NCBI GenBank assembly: GCA_024707075.1
Contig: JANQAK010000001.1
Coordinates: 1,324,001 to 1,388,000, forward strand
Direction of reading: 5' to 3'
Source of the DNA: Afipia sp.
GTDB taxonomy: Bacteria; Pseudomonadota; Alphaproteobacteria; Rhizobiales; Xanthobacteraceae
DNA: 64,000 nt
The notes beneath the pieces were generated by a model, which saw only the letters and a list, made by a program, of their open reading frames with translations, did not search any database and was not told the DNA's origin. How positions within the stretch are numbered: the stretch's first letter is position 1; each line of letters opens with the position of its first letter. A program made the translations under genes and the position numbers. Positions 8,687-17,361 of the stretch are shown here, piece after piece.

Positions 8687-8737
8687 TTGACAGTCAACTT
8701 ATCCGCCGACAGTCAACGCGCCCCGCGAACAGTTAAC
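8687..8737. promoter_or_regulatory. Three iterated ACAGTYAAC motifs upstream of leuB
   Basis: ACAGTCAAC begins at 8690 and 8709, and ACAGTTAAC at 8729, so the units are spaced 19 and 20 bases. The first sits in a perfect small palindrome, GTTGACAGTCAAC. All three lie in the 160-base gap between the divergent MFS gene and leuB, with the last ending about 20 bases before the leuB start. The helical spacing suggests operators for a regulator, which I cannot name. Confidence 0.45.
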
Positions 8738-8757
8738 ACTTCCAAAGGCATTCGATC

Positions 8758-9870
8758 ATGGCATCGCATAAACTTCTCCTTCTCCCTGGCGACGGTATCG
8801 GCACCGAAGTGATGGCGGAGGTGAAGCGCATCATCGACTGGCTCGGCAAGCGCGGCATCGCGTCGTTCGAGACCGAGACCGGTCTGGTCGGCGGGTGCAG
8901 CTACGATGCCGACAAGGTCGCGATTACCGACGCCACCATGGCGCGGGCGCAGGCGGCGGATGCGGTGATCTTCGGCGCGGTCGGCGGACCGAAGTGGGCG
9001 GACGTTCCCTATGAAGCGCGGCCGGAAGCGGGCCTGCTGCGGTTGCGCAAGGACATGGCGCTGTTCGCCAACCTGCGTCCGGCGATCTGCTATCCGGCGC
9101 TGGCGGAGTCGTCGAGCCTCAAGAAAGAGGTCGTCGAAGGCCTCGACATCATGATCGTGCGCGAACTCACCGGCGGCGTCTATTTCGGCGAGCCGAAGAC
9201 AATTACTGATTTAGGCAACGGCCAGAAGCGCGCCATCGACACGCAGGTCTACGACACCTACGAGATCGAGCGCATCGCGCGGGTCGCGTTCGATCTCGCG
9301 CGCAAGCGCCGCAACAAGATGACGTCGATGGAAAAGCACAACGTCATGAAGAGCGGCGTGTTGTGGAAGGAAGTCGTCACGCAGGTGCATGCGCGCGAAT
9401 ACAAGGACGTCGAACTTGAGCATCAGCTCGCGGATTCCGGCGGCATGCAGCTCGTGCGCTGGCCGAAGCAGTTCGACGTCATCGTCACCGACAATCTGTT
9501 CGGCGACATGCTGTCCGACATCGCGGCGATGCTGACCGGTTCGCTCGGCATGCTGCCGTCGGCGTCACTCGGCGAGACCGATCCGAAGACCGGTAAGCGC
9601 AAGGCACTGTACGAGCCGGTGCACGGCTCCGCGCCGGACATTGCCGGACAGGGCAAGGCCAATCCCGTGGCGATGATCGCGTCGTTCGTGATGGCGCTGC
9701 GCTACTCGTTCGATTTGCAGAAAGAAGCCGACCTGATCGATCAGGCGGTCGCTGCCGTGCTGGCAAAGGGCCTGCGCACCGCCGACATCAAGTCCGACGG
9801 CGCGACGATCATCTCCACGTCGCAGATGGGCGAGGCGATCGTCGCGGAGCTGGATGCGTTGACCGGATAG
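8758..9870 (+). CDS. leuB: 3-isopropylmalate dehydrogenase
   Basis: Oxidises and decarboxylates 3-isopropylmalate to 2-oxoisocaproate with NAD, the third step of leucine synthesis in the cytoplasm. At 370 residues it has the family length. The N-terminal [13 protein letters not shown], the metal- and substrate-binding [27 protein letters not shown], and the NAD-binding [18 protein letters not shown] are all present. It is transcribed alone. The partner isomerase genes leuC and leuD lie 5-10 kb away, in the scattered arrangement usual for this lineage. Three repeated ACAGTYAAC motifs lie just upstream. Confidence 0.97.
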   Translation: MASHKLLLLPGDGIGTEVMAEVKRIIDWLGKRGIASFETETGLVGGCSYDADKVAITDATMARAQAADAVIFGAVGGPKWADVPYEARPEAGLLRLRKDMALFANLRPAICYPALAESSSLKKEVVEGLDIMIVRELTGGVYFGEPKTITDLGNGQKRAIDTQVYDTYEIERIARVAFDLARKRRNKMTSMEKHNVMKSGVLWKEVVTQVHAREYKDVELEHQLADSGGMQLVRWPKQFDVIVTDNLFGDMLSDIAAMLTGSLGMLPSASLGETDPKTGKRKALYEPVHGSAPDIAGQGKANPVAMIASFVMALRYSFDLQKEADLIDQAVAAVLAKGLRTADIKSDGATIISTSQMGEAIVAELDALTG

Positions 9871-9900
9871 TTTGCTATCCGTGCGAGACCTCATGGAGTG

Positions 9901-9952
9901 GTCGTCCCGGCCAACGGGGCCGGCGAAGCCGGACCCGTTGGCCGGGACGACG
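9901..9952. repeat. Short palindromic repeat, family A variant
   Basis: GTCGTCCCGGCCAACGGGG faces ACCCGTTGGCCGGGACGAC around a short GC-rich loop. It lies just after leuB. It shares the GTCGTCCCGGC end of family A but has its own core. Confidence 0.75.
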
Positions 9953-10045
9953 TGCTGAGAGTTCCGTTTGTCCGGAAAATGCCCGGACACCATTTCGCCT
10001 TTTGCGGCGAAGTTCGTCACCATTCCGCCATATGCAAAATGCCAT

Positions 10046-10080
10046 AAAAATGCCCGGCGCGAGCCGGGCATTTTCGTCTT
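10046..10080. terminator. Bidirectional rho-independent terminator
   Basis: A perfect 12-base stem, AAAATGCCCGGC / GCCGGGCATTTT, around the loop GCGA, with A and T tracts on both sides. It lies between the convergent leuB and the small secreted-protein gene at 10099. Confidence 0.85.
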
Positions 10081-10098
10081 CAGCACGTGCTGAGAAAC

Positions 10099-10479
10099 TC
10101 AATAGAGCGGGAACGGAAACGGCGTGCCGGTATCCCACTGGTCGCCGAGCGGACGGCGGCTGGTATACAGGCGGTCGATCTGCTGGCCGTAGGAATAGCC
10201 GGGTGGGAAGGCGTAGTCGGTGAACTTGCGTTCGCCGGGGCGCACTTCGGTGCCGGCATCGAGCCACGAGCGGCGCGTCACGTAGACGCGGGTGCGGCCC
10301 CGTTGATAGGAATAATTCTGCGGCTTGCGCGGCGCGCCGTCATAGGTCGGATCTTGCTGGACATAGCGCTTCCGGGGCGCGGCATCGGCGGCTGTCGCCC
10401 CGAATCCGACGGTTGCAATCGCAGCCGTCGCCAGCAAGATCGCCAGTGTTTTCGCGCCTAAGTGCTTCAAAGCCATCAT
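10099..10479 (-). CDS. Small secreted protein of unknown function
   Basis: A 126-residue protein that I do not recognise as a named family. It starts with a clear signal peptide (hydrophobic TLAILLATAAIATVGFG, then a signal peptidase-type ADA-AP site near residue 34). The mature part is basic and Tyr/Arg/Pro-rich, with YSYQRGRTRVYVTRRSWLD, a GTEVRPGERKFTDYAFPPGYSYG stretch (shown only in part), and PFPFPLY at the end. It has no cysteines or enzyme motifs. It is monocistronic, ending at a strong terminator shared with leuB. Proteins of this kind are common in this bacterial group and are probably periplasmic. Confidence 0.8.
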   Translation of the reverse strand: MMALKHLGAKTLAILLATAAIATVGFGATAADAAPRKRYVQQDPTYDGAPRKPQNYSYQRGRTRVYVTRRSWLDAGTEVRPGERKFTDYAFPPGYSYGQQIDRLYTSRRPLGDQWDTGTPFPFPLY

Positions 10480-10643
10480 ATCCTCGTCGAATTCGATCTC
10501 AAGTCACCATACCCGTTCCGGGGAGGCCGCCACAAGGACCAATGGGCCACACTTGGCGCGTATCGCAACTCCGCGTCTTCACGGATATGGGGCGTCAAAG
10601 CTGCGGTTCCAGAGCGGAGCGGCGGCTGGCGGATTGACCTCGC

Positions 10644-11468
10644 TCAATCCTGCGTCAGCCGTCCGCGAAGCGGTGGCGTGTCCGCCGCGGCGATCCAGTT
10701 CGTCGCTGCCGCGGTCGTCGTGTTGCAGGTGTCGCGCTTGAGTTCGGCGCGGGCGAACAGCTCGGCCATTTTCGGATCGTTGCCCGCCGACAGCAGGGTC
10801 AGCCGGTTCAGCGTGCAGCCGAGAAACGCCCTCTGGGCGGCGAGCGAACTGGCCTGGCAGGACCATCCGCTGAGGGTGACATTCGGAGCCGTGAAGGTCT
10901 TTGCGAAGCCCAGACAGGCCTGCTTGCCCGGCAGGGCAGCCCCGCTCAAACGCAGCAGGGCGACGCGGCCGAACTTGCTGTCGATGATGCCCGCGGGTTC
11001 GACCTCGCGAGCCGCGTCACCGGCTCCCTGGCTGGCCATCCGGGCTGCCAGGTCAGCGTCAGCCGCGGCGAACGCGTCCAGCTCGCCGCCGGGTCGATAA
11101 ATCTCGATTTCGGCTGTAGGGGCTTCGCCGGCCGTGGCGGCCCAGCGCAGGATGTCCCTGCGGCCGCCTTCCGGGTGCCGGAGGATTTCATAAGCATCTG
11201 GTCTGTCGGACAAATCCAGCTTGCTGATGGCGAAGGCCGGGTGTGGGCGACTGGCCGGCGTCCAGCCGGGAAGGGCGGGCGTCCCGGTGTTGGCTGCGAC
11301 CGGCACCGCCGAGAACAGGTCCACGGCGATCACCGCCAGCACCGCGAGACCGCAGACATAGGCCATGATACGCACCGCGACCGCGCTGCATTCGTCCGCA
11401 AAATTGCGGAGCGCGGGATGGATACCGGAGGTATTCAGGGCGGGCTGATCAAGGATGATCGGGCTCAT
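10644..11468 (-). CDS. Membrane-anchored conserved hypothetical protein
   Basis: A 274-residue protein with no family that I recognise. Residues 30-58 form one hydrophobic segment (VRIMAYVCGLAVLAVIAVDLF). A soluble domain follows, presumably periplasmic, containing four cysteines in its C-terminal part (KQACLGF, SGWSCQA, FLGCTLN, KRDTCN), which could form disulfides. It ends RGRLTQD. It is transcribed divergently from asd, 210 bases away. Either MSPIIL at 11468 or an internal methionine before the membrane segment could be the start; I chose the longer form. Confidence 0.75.
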   Translation of the reverse strand: MSPIILDQPALNTSGIHPALRNFADECSAVAVRIMAYVCGLAVLAVIAVDLFSAVPVAANTGTPALPGWTPASRPHPAFAISKLDLSDRPDAYEILRHPEGGRRDILRWAATAGEAPTAEIEIYRPGGELDAFAAADADLAARMASQGAGDAAREVEPAGIIDSKFGRVALLRLSGAALPGKQACLGFAKTFTAPNVTLSGWSCQASSLAAQRAFLGCTLNRLTLLSAGNDPKMAELFARAELKRDTCNTTTAAATNWIAAADTPPLRGRLTQD

Positions 11469-11678
11469 GGCTCACTCTTGGCGGACGTTCTGTTCCGGTC
11501 GTGACAACGGGAACGAGCCACCGCCGCGGCCTCGGATGGAGAACTCCCGCCGCCAGACGCCAGACCTGCCCCCGCAGTTGCTTCTGCGTTGTATTTGGGC
11601 CGTTTTTCGCATAGAAGCGCTGCCTCTTCCCTTTCCGCGAGGCGTGAGGGCGAGACATTTTTCTTCGGAGAGTCAACG

Positions 11679-12713
11679 ATGGGTTACAAGGTTGCGCTGG
11701 TTGGAGCGACCGGCAACGTAGGCCGGGAAATGCTCAACATCCTGGACGAACGCGCATTTCCTGCCGACGAGGTGGTCGCGCTCGCGTCGCGCCGCAGCAT
11801 GGGCGTCGAAGTGTCGTATGGCGACCGCACCCTGAAAGTGAAAGCTCTCGAACACTATGATTTCAGCGACGTCGACATCTGCCTGATGTCGGCGGGCGGA
11901 GCGGTGTCCAAGGAATGGTCGCCCAAGATCGCGGCGGCAGGCGCCGTGGTGATCGATAACTCGTCGGCGTGGCGCTACGATTCCGACGTGCCGCTGATCG
12001 TGCCGGAAGTGAACGCCGACGCCGTGGCGGGCTTCACCAAGCGCAACATCATCGCCAATCCGAACTGCTCCACCGCGCAGCTCGTGGTCGCGCTGAAGCC
12101 GCTGCACGATTTCGCGACGATCAAGCGCGTCGTGGTCTCGACCTATCAGTCGGTGTCCGGCGCGGGCAAGGATGCGATGGACGAACTGTTCTCGCAGACC
12201 AAGGCCGTCTACACCAACAGCGAAATCGAGAACAAGAAGTTCCCGAAGCGCATCGCCTTCAATGTCATCCCCCAGATCGACGTGTTCATGGAGGATGGCT
12301 ACACGAAGGAAGAGTGGAAGATGATGGCCGAGACCAAGAAAATTCTCGACCCGAAGATCGCGCTCGTCGCCACCTGCGTGCGCGTGCCGGTGTTCGTCGG
12401 CCATTCGGAATCCGTCAACGTCGAGTTCGAAAAGCCGATATCGGTGGATGAGGCGCGCAACGTCCTGCGCAATGCGCCGGGCTGTCTCGTGATCGACAAG
12501 CATGAGCCGGGCGGCTACGTCACGCCATACGAGTGCGCCGGCGAGGACGCCACCTACATCAGCCGTATCCGCGAGGATGCGACGGTGGAGAACGGCCTGG
12601 CGTTCTGGTGCGTGTCGGACAACCTGCGCAAGGGCGCCGCGCTGAACGCGGTCCAGATCGCGGAATGCCTGATCAACCGCAAGCTCATCAGCGCGAAGAA
12701 GAAAGCGGCCTGA
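11679..12713 (+). CDS. asd: Aspartate-semialdehyde dehydrogenase
   Basis: Reduces aspartyl phosphate to aspartate semialdehyde with NADPH, the branch point to lysine/diaminopimelate, threonine and methionine. The protein has 344 residues. The NADP-binding GATGNVGRE lies at residues 9-17 and the catalytic Cys130 sits in NPNCSTAQLV. The later substrate-binding region (RVPVFVGHSESVNVEFEKP in part) is intact. The start at 11679 is preceded by CGGAGAG; the open frame extends upstream but without family similarity. A rho-independent terminator follows. Its lysine-pathway partner dapF is at 27 kb. Confidence 0.97.
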   Translation: MGYKVALVGATGNVGREMLNILDERAFPADEVVALASRRSMGVEVSYGDRTLKVKALEHYDFSDVDICLMSAGGAVSKEWSPKIAAAGAVVIDNSSAWRYDSDVPLIVPEVNADAVAGFTKRNIIANPNCSTAQLVVALKPLHDFATIKRVVVSTYQSVSGAGKDAMDELFSQTKAVYTNSEIENKKFPKRIAFNVIPQIDVFMEDGYTKEEWKMMAETKKILDPKIALVATCVRVPVFVGHSESVNVEFEKPISVDEARNVLRNAPGCLVIDKHEPGGYVTPYECAGEDATYISRIREDATVENGLAFWCVSDNLRKGAALNAVQIAECLINRKLISAKKKAA

Positions 12714-12747
12714 GCCGGCGGCCTCATCTGATTTTGTTTTGAAGCAG

Positions 12748-12785
12748 GACGGTGCGCACTTTGTGCGCGCCGTCTTTCATTTTTA
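12748..12785 (+). terminator. Rho-independent terminator of asd
   Basis: The stem GACGGTGCGCAC / GTGCGCGCCGTC has one T-G wobble and a TTT loop, and is followed by TTTCATTTTT. It lies 35 bases after the asd stop. Confidence 0.85.
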
Positions 12786-12877
12786 TCGGCAGTTGACGGA
12801 TTTACTCGTCTGTCCGCGTTCGAGAGCTAGAGCATGATGGCTTTAAGTCGGCTCACAGCGCGCCGTTCATGACCCGC

Positions 12878-12917
12878 CATCCCTCGAGGCTCGCAAGGGC
12901 TCGCACCTCAGGATGAC
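12878..12917. repeat. Short palindromic repeat, family B
   Basis: CATCCCTCGAGGCTCGC faces GCTCGCACCTCAGGATGAC. It is the same type as the left part of the element at 43847-43984. It lies 42 bases beyond the 3' end of the carbonic anhydrase gene. Confidence 0.7.
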
Positions 12918-12958
12918 GGCTCTGCGCATCTATCGCACCGGATTAAACTCACCCCGCT

Positions 12959-13612
12959 CTAGGTTGCCAGCGAACCCTGATAGATGCGGCTGAATTCTTT
13001 CGTCGCCTGATCGACGATGGACAGTGAGCCTTCGGCCACGCCGAAATAGGCGCCGTGCAGCCGCAGCTTGCCGTCGTCGACAAGGTTTTTCACGAACGGA
13101 AATGTCATCAGGTTCTCAAGGCTGCGCAGAACCGCCGCCTTCTCGATCCGCGTGACGAACTGCTGCATGGTTTCGTGGTCGCGCTGCTCGACCTTTTCGC
13201 CCGGCTTGATGAACATCGACATCCACCGGCCGATAAAGTCGCCCGGCGACAGCGGCTCGATGTTGTCGCAGAAAGCGCGAATGCCGCCGCATTGGGCGTG
13301 GCCGAGCACGACGATGTGCTTCACCCGCAGCACCTGAATGGCATATTCCAGCGCCGCCGACACGCCGTGCGCGCCGCCATCGGGCTGGTAGACCGGCACC
13401 AGATTGGCGACGTTGCGCGCCACGAACAATTCGCCCGGTCCGGCGTCGAAAATCACTTCCGGCGAGACGCGGGAATCGCAACAGCCGACCACCATAACTT
13501 CTGGCGACTGGCCGATCTGCGACAGTTCGCGGTAACGCGACTGTTCGGTGGGCAGGCGCTGGGTGACGAAGCTCTGATAGCCGGAGAGCAGGCGTTCAGG
13601 AAACGGTGACAT
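12959..13612 (-). CDS. Beta-class carbonic anhydrase
   Basis: Interconverts CO2 and bicarbonate in the cytoplasm, supplying bicarbonate to carboxylases such as acetyl-CoA carboxylase (AccD is encoded in this window). The zinc ligands of the beta class are present: Cys44 in CCDSRVSP, with the Asp46/Arg48 dyad, then His105 and Cys108 in GHAQCGG. The 217-residue length is typical. The start MSPFPERLLSGYQSFV is the family's usual N-terminus; the frame is open far upstream but overlaps the divergent CitE-like gene. No signal peptide is seen. It ends next to a family B repeat. Confidence 0.95.
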   Translation of the reverse strand: MSPFPERLLSGYQSFVTQRLPTEQSRYRELSQIGQSPEVMVVGCCDSRVSPEVIFDAGPGELFVARNVANLVPVYQPDGGAHGVSAALEYAIQVLRVKHIVVLGHAQCGGIRAFCDNIEPLSPGDFIGRWMSMFIKPGEKVEQRDHETMQQFVTRIEKAAVLRSLENLMTFPFVKNLVDDGKLRLHGAYFGVAEGSLSIVDQATKEFSRIYQGSLAT

Positions 13613-13727
13613 GATAGGCCTCGCAAAATTATTCCGGTTGGCTAACCTAGCCTGACGCGGCGAACAAGCCTTTCGGGCGGCCATCTGAAATGCTAACGCA
13701 GGCCGCCTTGTAACCGGGAACCGAGCC

Positions 13728-14609
13728 ATGATCCGTCCGCGCCGCAGTGTCTTGTTCATGCCGGGCTCCAACGCGCGGGCGCTCGACAAGGCGCGCAACC
13801 TTCCTTCCGATGGCGTCATTCTGGATCTTGAGGATTCCGTCGCTCCCGAGGCGAAGCCGATGGCGCGCGACCAGATCGCGGCGGCGGTCGCCGCCCGGGG
13901 TTTCGGGCGGCGCGAGATCATCATCCGCATCAACAATCTCGAGTCGCCGTGGTGGCAGGACGATCTGGCAATGGCCGCAGCCGCGCGGCCGGACGGCATT
14001 CTGGTGCCGAAGGTCTCAAGCCCCTCCGACGTGAAGACGCTGGAAGAGCGTTTGCGCGCGCTCAAGGCCGATCCGGCCATTGGCCTGTGGGCGATGATCG
14101 AGACGCCGCTCGGCGTGCTGTCCGCGCAGCAGATCGCGGCCACGGCGTGCGACGGCGACAGGCGTCTCACCGGCTTCATCATGGGGCCGAACGATATTGC
14201 ACGCGAGACGCGGATGCGGATGCTGCCGGGCCGCGCGGCGATGCTGCCGCTGTTCTCGCATTGCATCCTGGCCGCGCGTGCCTACGGCATCGAGATTCTC
14301 GACGGGCCTTACAACGACATCAGCGACATCGCGGGCTTTGCGAAGGAATGCGCGCAGGGCCGCGACATGGGCTTCGACGGCAAGACGCTGATTCATCCGG
14401 GCCAGATCGACGCGGCCAACGCGGCCTATACGCCGCCGGCGGACGACGTGGCCCGCGCGCGCAAGATCATGGGCGTATTCGATTTGCCGGAGAACGTCAG
14501 CAAGGGCGTGGTGCAGCTCGATGGACAGATGGTCGAACGGCTGCATGTCGAGATGGCGAAGCGCACCATTGCGATTGCCGATGCGATTACGGCGTTGAAG
14601 GTGAGTTGA
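13728..14609 (+). CDS. HpcH/HpaI aldolase / citrate lyase beta-subunit (CitE-like) protein
   Basis: A 293-residue TIM-barrel lyase of the CitE / malyl-CoA lyase family. The usual signatures are seen: RSVLFMPGSNARAL (CoA-binding start), GVILDLEDSVAPEAK (metal-binding acidic residues), IIIRINN, IETPLGVLSA, and GPNDIARE. GKTLIHPGQI, near the C-terminus, is typical of stand-alone CitE-like proteins. No citrate lyase alpha or gamma subunit gene is nearby, so it is unlikely to belong to a citrate lyase complex. L-malyl-CoA / beta-methylmalyl-CoA lyase or thioesterase activity is more plausible, but the substrate is not fixed by the sequence. It diverges from the carbonic anhydrase gene. Confidence 0.9.
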   Translation: MIRPRRSVLFMPGSNARALDKARNLPSDGVILDLEDSVAPEAKPMARDQIAAAVAARGFGRREIIIRINNLESPWWQDDLAMAAAARPDGILVPKVSSPSDVKTLEERLRALKADPAIGLWAMIETPLGVLSAQQIAATACDGDRRLTGFIMGPNDIARETRMRMLPGRAAMLPLFSHCILAARAYGIEILDGPYNDISDIAGFAKECAQGRDMGFDGKTLIHPGQIDAANAAYTPPADDVARARKIMGVFDLPENVSKGVVQLDGQMVERLHVEMAKRTIAIADAITALKVS

Positions 14610-14744
14610 GATCGGCTTTGGTGCCAGCAGTTATTTGCTGCCTCGTCCCCGCGAAGGCGGGGATCCATACTCCCTGAATCCCGCTTTATAAAATTACGTC
14701 TCGCGACCTTGTTCAAATGCAAGGCCGGGGGCAACATTCCGGAT

Positions 14745-14823
14745 GTCATTGCCGGGCTTGATCCGGCAATCCATCTTAAAAGCTTTTTAAGTGATGGATA
14801 CGCGGGTCAAGCCCGCGTATGAC
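14745..14823. repeat. Palindromic intergenic repeat, family D
   Basis: It starts GTCATTGCCGGGCTTGATCC, then AATCCATC, then an A/T-rich core (TTAAAAGCTTTTTAAG), then GATGGATACGCGGGTCAAGC and ATGAC. A second copy of this family is at 25112-25230. A half-copy of a family A-like end (GTCCCCGCGAAGGCGGGGAT) precedes it at 14645. Confidence 0.8.
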
Positions 14824-14862
14824 GCGTCATTGTTTGGCTAGATCACGATCTACACTCTGATC

Positions 14863-15468
14863 TCACAGCCATGGACGCTCGGTTTTTTCCTTCGTCTCGA
14901 ACGCGTCGATCGACTTGCCCTTCTCCATCGTGAGACCGATGTCGTCGAGGCCGTTGAAGAGGCAGTGCTTGCGGAACGGATCGATCTCGAACTTGATCGC
15001 GCCGCCGTCCGGACCGCGGATTTCCTGCTTTTCCAGATCGACGGTCAGCGTCGCGTTGGCGCCGCGATCGGCGTCGTCGAACAGCTTGTCGAGTTCCTCG
15101 TGCGAGACGCGGATCGGCAGGATGCCGTTCTTGAAGCAGTTGTTGTAGAAAATATCGCCGAACGAGGTCGAGATGACGCAGCGGATGCCGAAATCGGCCA
15201 GCGCCCACGGCGCGTGTTCGCGGCTCGATCCGCAGCCGAAATTGTCCCCGGCCACCAGAATCTTGGCCTTGCGGTAGGACGGTTTGTTGAGGACGAAATC
15301 CGGATTCTCGCTGCCATCGTCCTTGTAGCGCTGTTCGGAAAACAGGCCCTTGCCGAGACCGGTGCGCTTGATGGTCTTGAGGTACTGCTTCGGGATGATC
15401 ATGTCGGTATCGACATTGATGATCTTCAAGGGGGCCGCGACGCCTTCGAGTGTCGTAAACTTGTCCAT
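14863..15468 (-). CDS. leuD: 3-isopropylmalate dehydratase, small subunit
   Basis: Small subunit of isopropylmalate isomerase, which with LeuC converts 2-isopropylmalate to 3-isopropylmalate. The protein has 201 residues. It contains [15 protein letters not shown], the swivel-domain motif [17 protein letters not shown], and [17 protein letters not shown]. The start MDKFTTLEG is the family start; the longer open frame adds residues without similarity. leuC is about 2.4 kb away on the same strand, with small unrelated genes between, so the two subunits are made from separate transcripts. Confidence 0.97.
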   Translation of the reverse strand: MDKFTTLEGVAAPLKIINVDTDMIIPKQYLKTIKRTGLGKGLFSEQRYKDDGSENPDFVLNKPSYRKAKILVAGDNFGCGSSREHAPWALADFGIRCVISTSFGDIFYNNCFKNGILPIRVSHEELDKLFDDADRGANATLTVDLEKQEIRGPDGGAIKFEIDPFRKHCLFNGLDDIGLTMEKGKSIDAFETKEKTERPWL

Positions 15469-15555
15469 GATGTTCCCGTGAACCGGATGCAATTTGAGCT
15501 GTTCTAAGTATATCATCATGGCCGTCAAGGCCATGCGCTAAGGGGAGGACACATC

Positions 15556-15858
15556 ATGAACGCCATGCACGTTCGATCCTTGCGGACAGGGCTCTTTCTG
15601 GCGGTTGGCGTTGCCCTGCTGATGTCGTCCGGCAGCGCTCACGCCGAGATATGGTGCCGGCGGGATGTCGACCGCGATAACCCGATCTGCGTGTTCAGCA
15701 GCGCGCGGGACTGCGTCAGGGCCGCAGGCGTCATGGGCGGTATCTGCGAGCGTGAGCCGTTGGGACGCACCAGTGTGGCGAAACCCTGCAAGCCTTCGCG
15801 GGAGGCGGGTGCAGCCGAGAAGCGCCGCGTTGCGGATCCCGGCTGCGACGCGAGCTAG
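15556..15858 (+). CDS. Small secreted Cys-rich protein (DUF3551-like)
   Basis: A 100-residue protein with a signal peptide (LFLAVGVALLMSSGSAHA, cleavage after AHA near residue 30). The short mature domain begins EIWCRRDVDRDNPICVFSS and continues with ARDCVRAA and GGICERE. The WC..., C-x-F, DC and GxC spacing resembles DUF3551, a family abundant in Bradyrhizobium and relatives and of unknown function. The cysteines probably form disulfides in the periplasm. Its stop overlaps the 3' end of the convergent zincin gene by a few bases. Confidence 0.78.
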   Translation: MNAMHVRSLRTGLFLAVGVALLMSSGSAHAEIWCRRDVDRDNPICVFSSARDCVRAAGVMGGICEREPLGRTSVAKPCKPSREAGAAEKRRVADPGCDAS

Positions 15859-16253
15859 CTCACGCTGGCTTCGATCGCTTCCATGTCGTCATCGGACAGG
15901 CCGAAATGGTGGCCGATCTCGTGCACCAGAACATGCGTAATGACATGGCCCAGCGTCTCGTCGTGTTCGGCCCAGTAGTCGAGGATCGGTCGGCGATAGA
16001 GCCAGACCATGTTCGGCATCGGCGCGATGTCGCCGCTCGATTGGAACGGCAGGCCGACGCCCTGAAACAGTCCGAGCAGATCGAACTCGCTCTCCGCCTT
16101 CATCTCTTCCAGAACTTCGTCTGAGGGGAAATCATCGACATGGATGATCAGCCCCTCGCACAGGTCGCGAAAATGTTTCGGCAGCCGCGCGAACGCGTCA
16201 TGCGCGATGGCTTCCATCTCGGCGAGGGTGGGAGATTTTGCGGTTGGCCACAT
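15855..16253 (-). CDS. Small zincin-like metallopeptidase family protein
   Basis: A 132-residue protein of the minimal metallopeptidase family (formerly DUF1025). The zinc-binding HEIGHHFG lies at residues 111-118, so H111, E112 and H115 are present, with a downstream acidic DDDMEAIE that may supply the third ligand. The N-terminal half (FARLPKHFRDLCEGLIIHVDD in part) and the PNMVWLYRRPIL segment match the family pattern. There is no signal peptide, so it is probably cytoplasmic. Substrates of this family are not established. It is tail-to-tail with the small secreted-protein gene. Confidence 0.87.
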   Translation of the reverse strand: MWPTAKSPTLAEMEAIAHDAFARLPKHFRDLCEGLIIHVDDFPSDEVLEEMKAESEFDLLGLFQGVGLPFQSSGDIAPMPNMVWLYRRPILDYWAEHDETLGHVITHVLVHEIGHHFGLSDDDMEAIEASVS

Positions 16254-16406
16254 CGGCCTTGTTTAGAGGGCCTGACCGCCGGGGCCAAGGGCCTTCAAAG
16301 CGTCTTCAAAGGCGCATGCAAGCATGGGCCTGACGATTTCTTGGTGTTGACCTGCGCGCCTCAATCGGAGACGTTGCCGCGGGACAAGTGTACGGGACGG
16401 CGATCC

Positions 16407-16709
16407 ATGATGCGGACTTCGGCAATTCTCCTTGGCCTTTTCGCGGGCCTGATCGTTCTGGCGGCGCCGGGCGTATCGCGCGCCGAGCCTGCGCTGGTCG
16501 CCGTGTCCGCCCACGGACTGACCGCCGAGGAATTTTCCGCGCAGAGCCGCAGGATCATTCGCCGCGCGCCGCGGCGCGTTCCCATCTATCGCGGCTCGAA
16601 CTATCCCGGTCCGAATTCCGTGCGGGTCTGTAATGCTCACTACGAGCAGGAATATCGCCCGAGCGGAACGGTGATCGTGCCGCGCATGCGCTGCTATTGG
16701 CGCGGCTAG
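16407..16709 (+). CDS. Small secreted protein of unknown function
   Basis: A 100-residue protein. The signal peptide MMRTSAILLGLFAGLIVLAA, with a SRA-EP cleavage site near residue 27, is followed by a basic region (SAQSRRIIRRAPRRVPIYRG) and a short C-terminal block with two cysteines (RVCNAHYEQEYRPSG, RMRCYWRG). I do not recognise a named domain. The aromatic/Arg-rich C-terminus resembles other short envelope proteins of this bacterial group. The start is the first of two adjacent ATGs. It is the first of three short secreted proteins encoded in a row on this strand. Confidence 0.72.
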   Translation: MMRTSAILLGLFAGLIVLAAPGVSRAEPALVAVSAHGLTAEEFSAQSRRIIRRAPRRVPIYRGSNYPGPNSVRVCNAHYEQEYRPSGTVIVPRMRCYWRG

Positions 16710-16889
16710 CGCGTCGTCCGCGCGCGGTATTTGCTTTCCGTTTTCAGTCCTTGCATCACGGCCGCGTTCATCAATGCGGCACGAACATTCACGACGCATT
16801 CACCTCGCTCTTCCTAGCCTGACATCGGTGTGATCCGGCGCTACGCGCCGGAGCTCGTTTCCAGATTCGCTGATCAAGGGAGAGCATTC

Positions 16890-17144
16890 ATGAAGATGAA
16901 CATCAGGACGATCTTTGGACTCGCAGCCGTCGCCGGGCTTCTTGCAGTCGCAGCACCGGTGGATCGCGCGCAGGCGGTATCGCTGATCAACCCGGTTGCG
17001 TCGACGCCGGCGAAGCATGCCTCGGAGAATATCACGACGGAGGTGCGCTGGCGCCATCACCGCTGGCATCGGCACCACGGCTGGCACCGCCGCCACCACT
17101 GGCATCATCGCCGTCACTGGCACCGCCGTCATCACTGGTACTGA
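16890..17144 (+). CDS. Secreted His/Arg/Trp-rich small protein
   Basis: An 84-residue protein: a signal peptide (FGLAAVAGLLAVAAPV, probable cleavage AQA-VS near residue 30), a short linker, and a 32-residue tail made almost only of His, Arg and Trp. It reads like iterated WHRHH / WHRRHH units and ends HHWY, with 14 histidines in the tail. The start at 16890 is preceded by GGGAGAG. A His-rich tail suggests metal binding in the periplasm, but that is inference; no homologous function is known to me. Confidence 0.75.
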   Translation: MKMNIRTIFGLAAVAGLLAVAAPVDRAQAVSLINPVASTPAKHASENITTEVRWRHHRWHRHHGWHRRHHWHHRRHWHRRHHWY

Positions 17145-17361
17145 TTTACGCTTTGGCGGAGGGGCGCCTTTACCAAGAATCGGTAAAATGCCCGTGTCAT
17201 GATCTTGCTGCAAACCCAAAGTCATCTTAATGCGGATAGCATTGCCAGACGCATTGTCTGGGTCGCGCGGTCAACGATGTCCCGTGGCTTGACGGGATGA
17301 ACTGAAATCGGTGGTCGGCGTTGTTGTTAACGTGTCGAGCAACGATTGAAGGAGGATTGCA

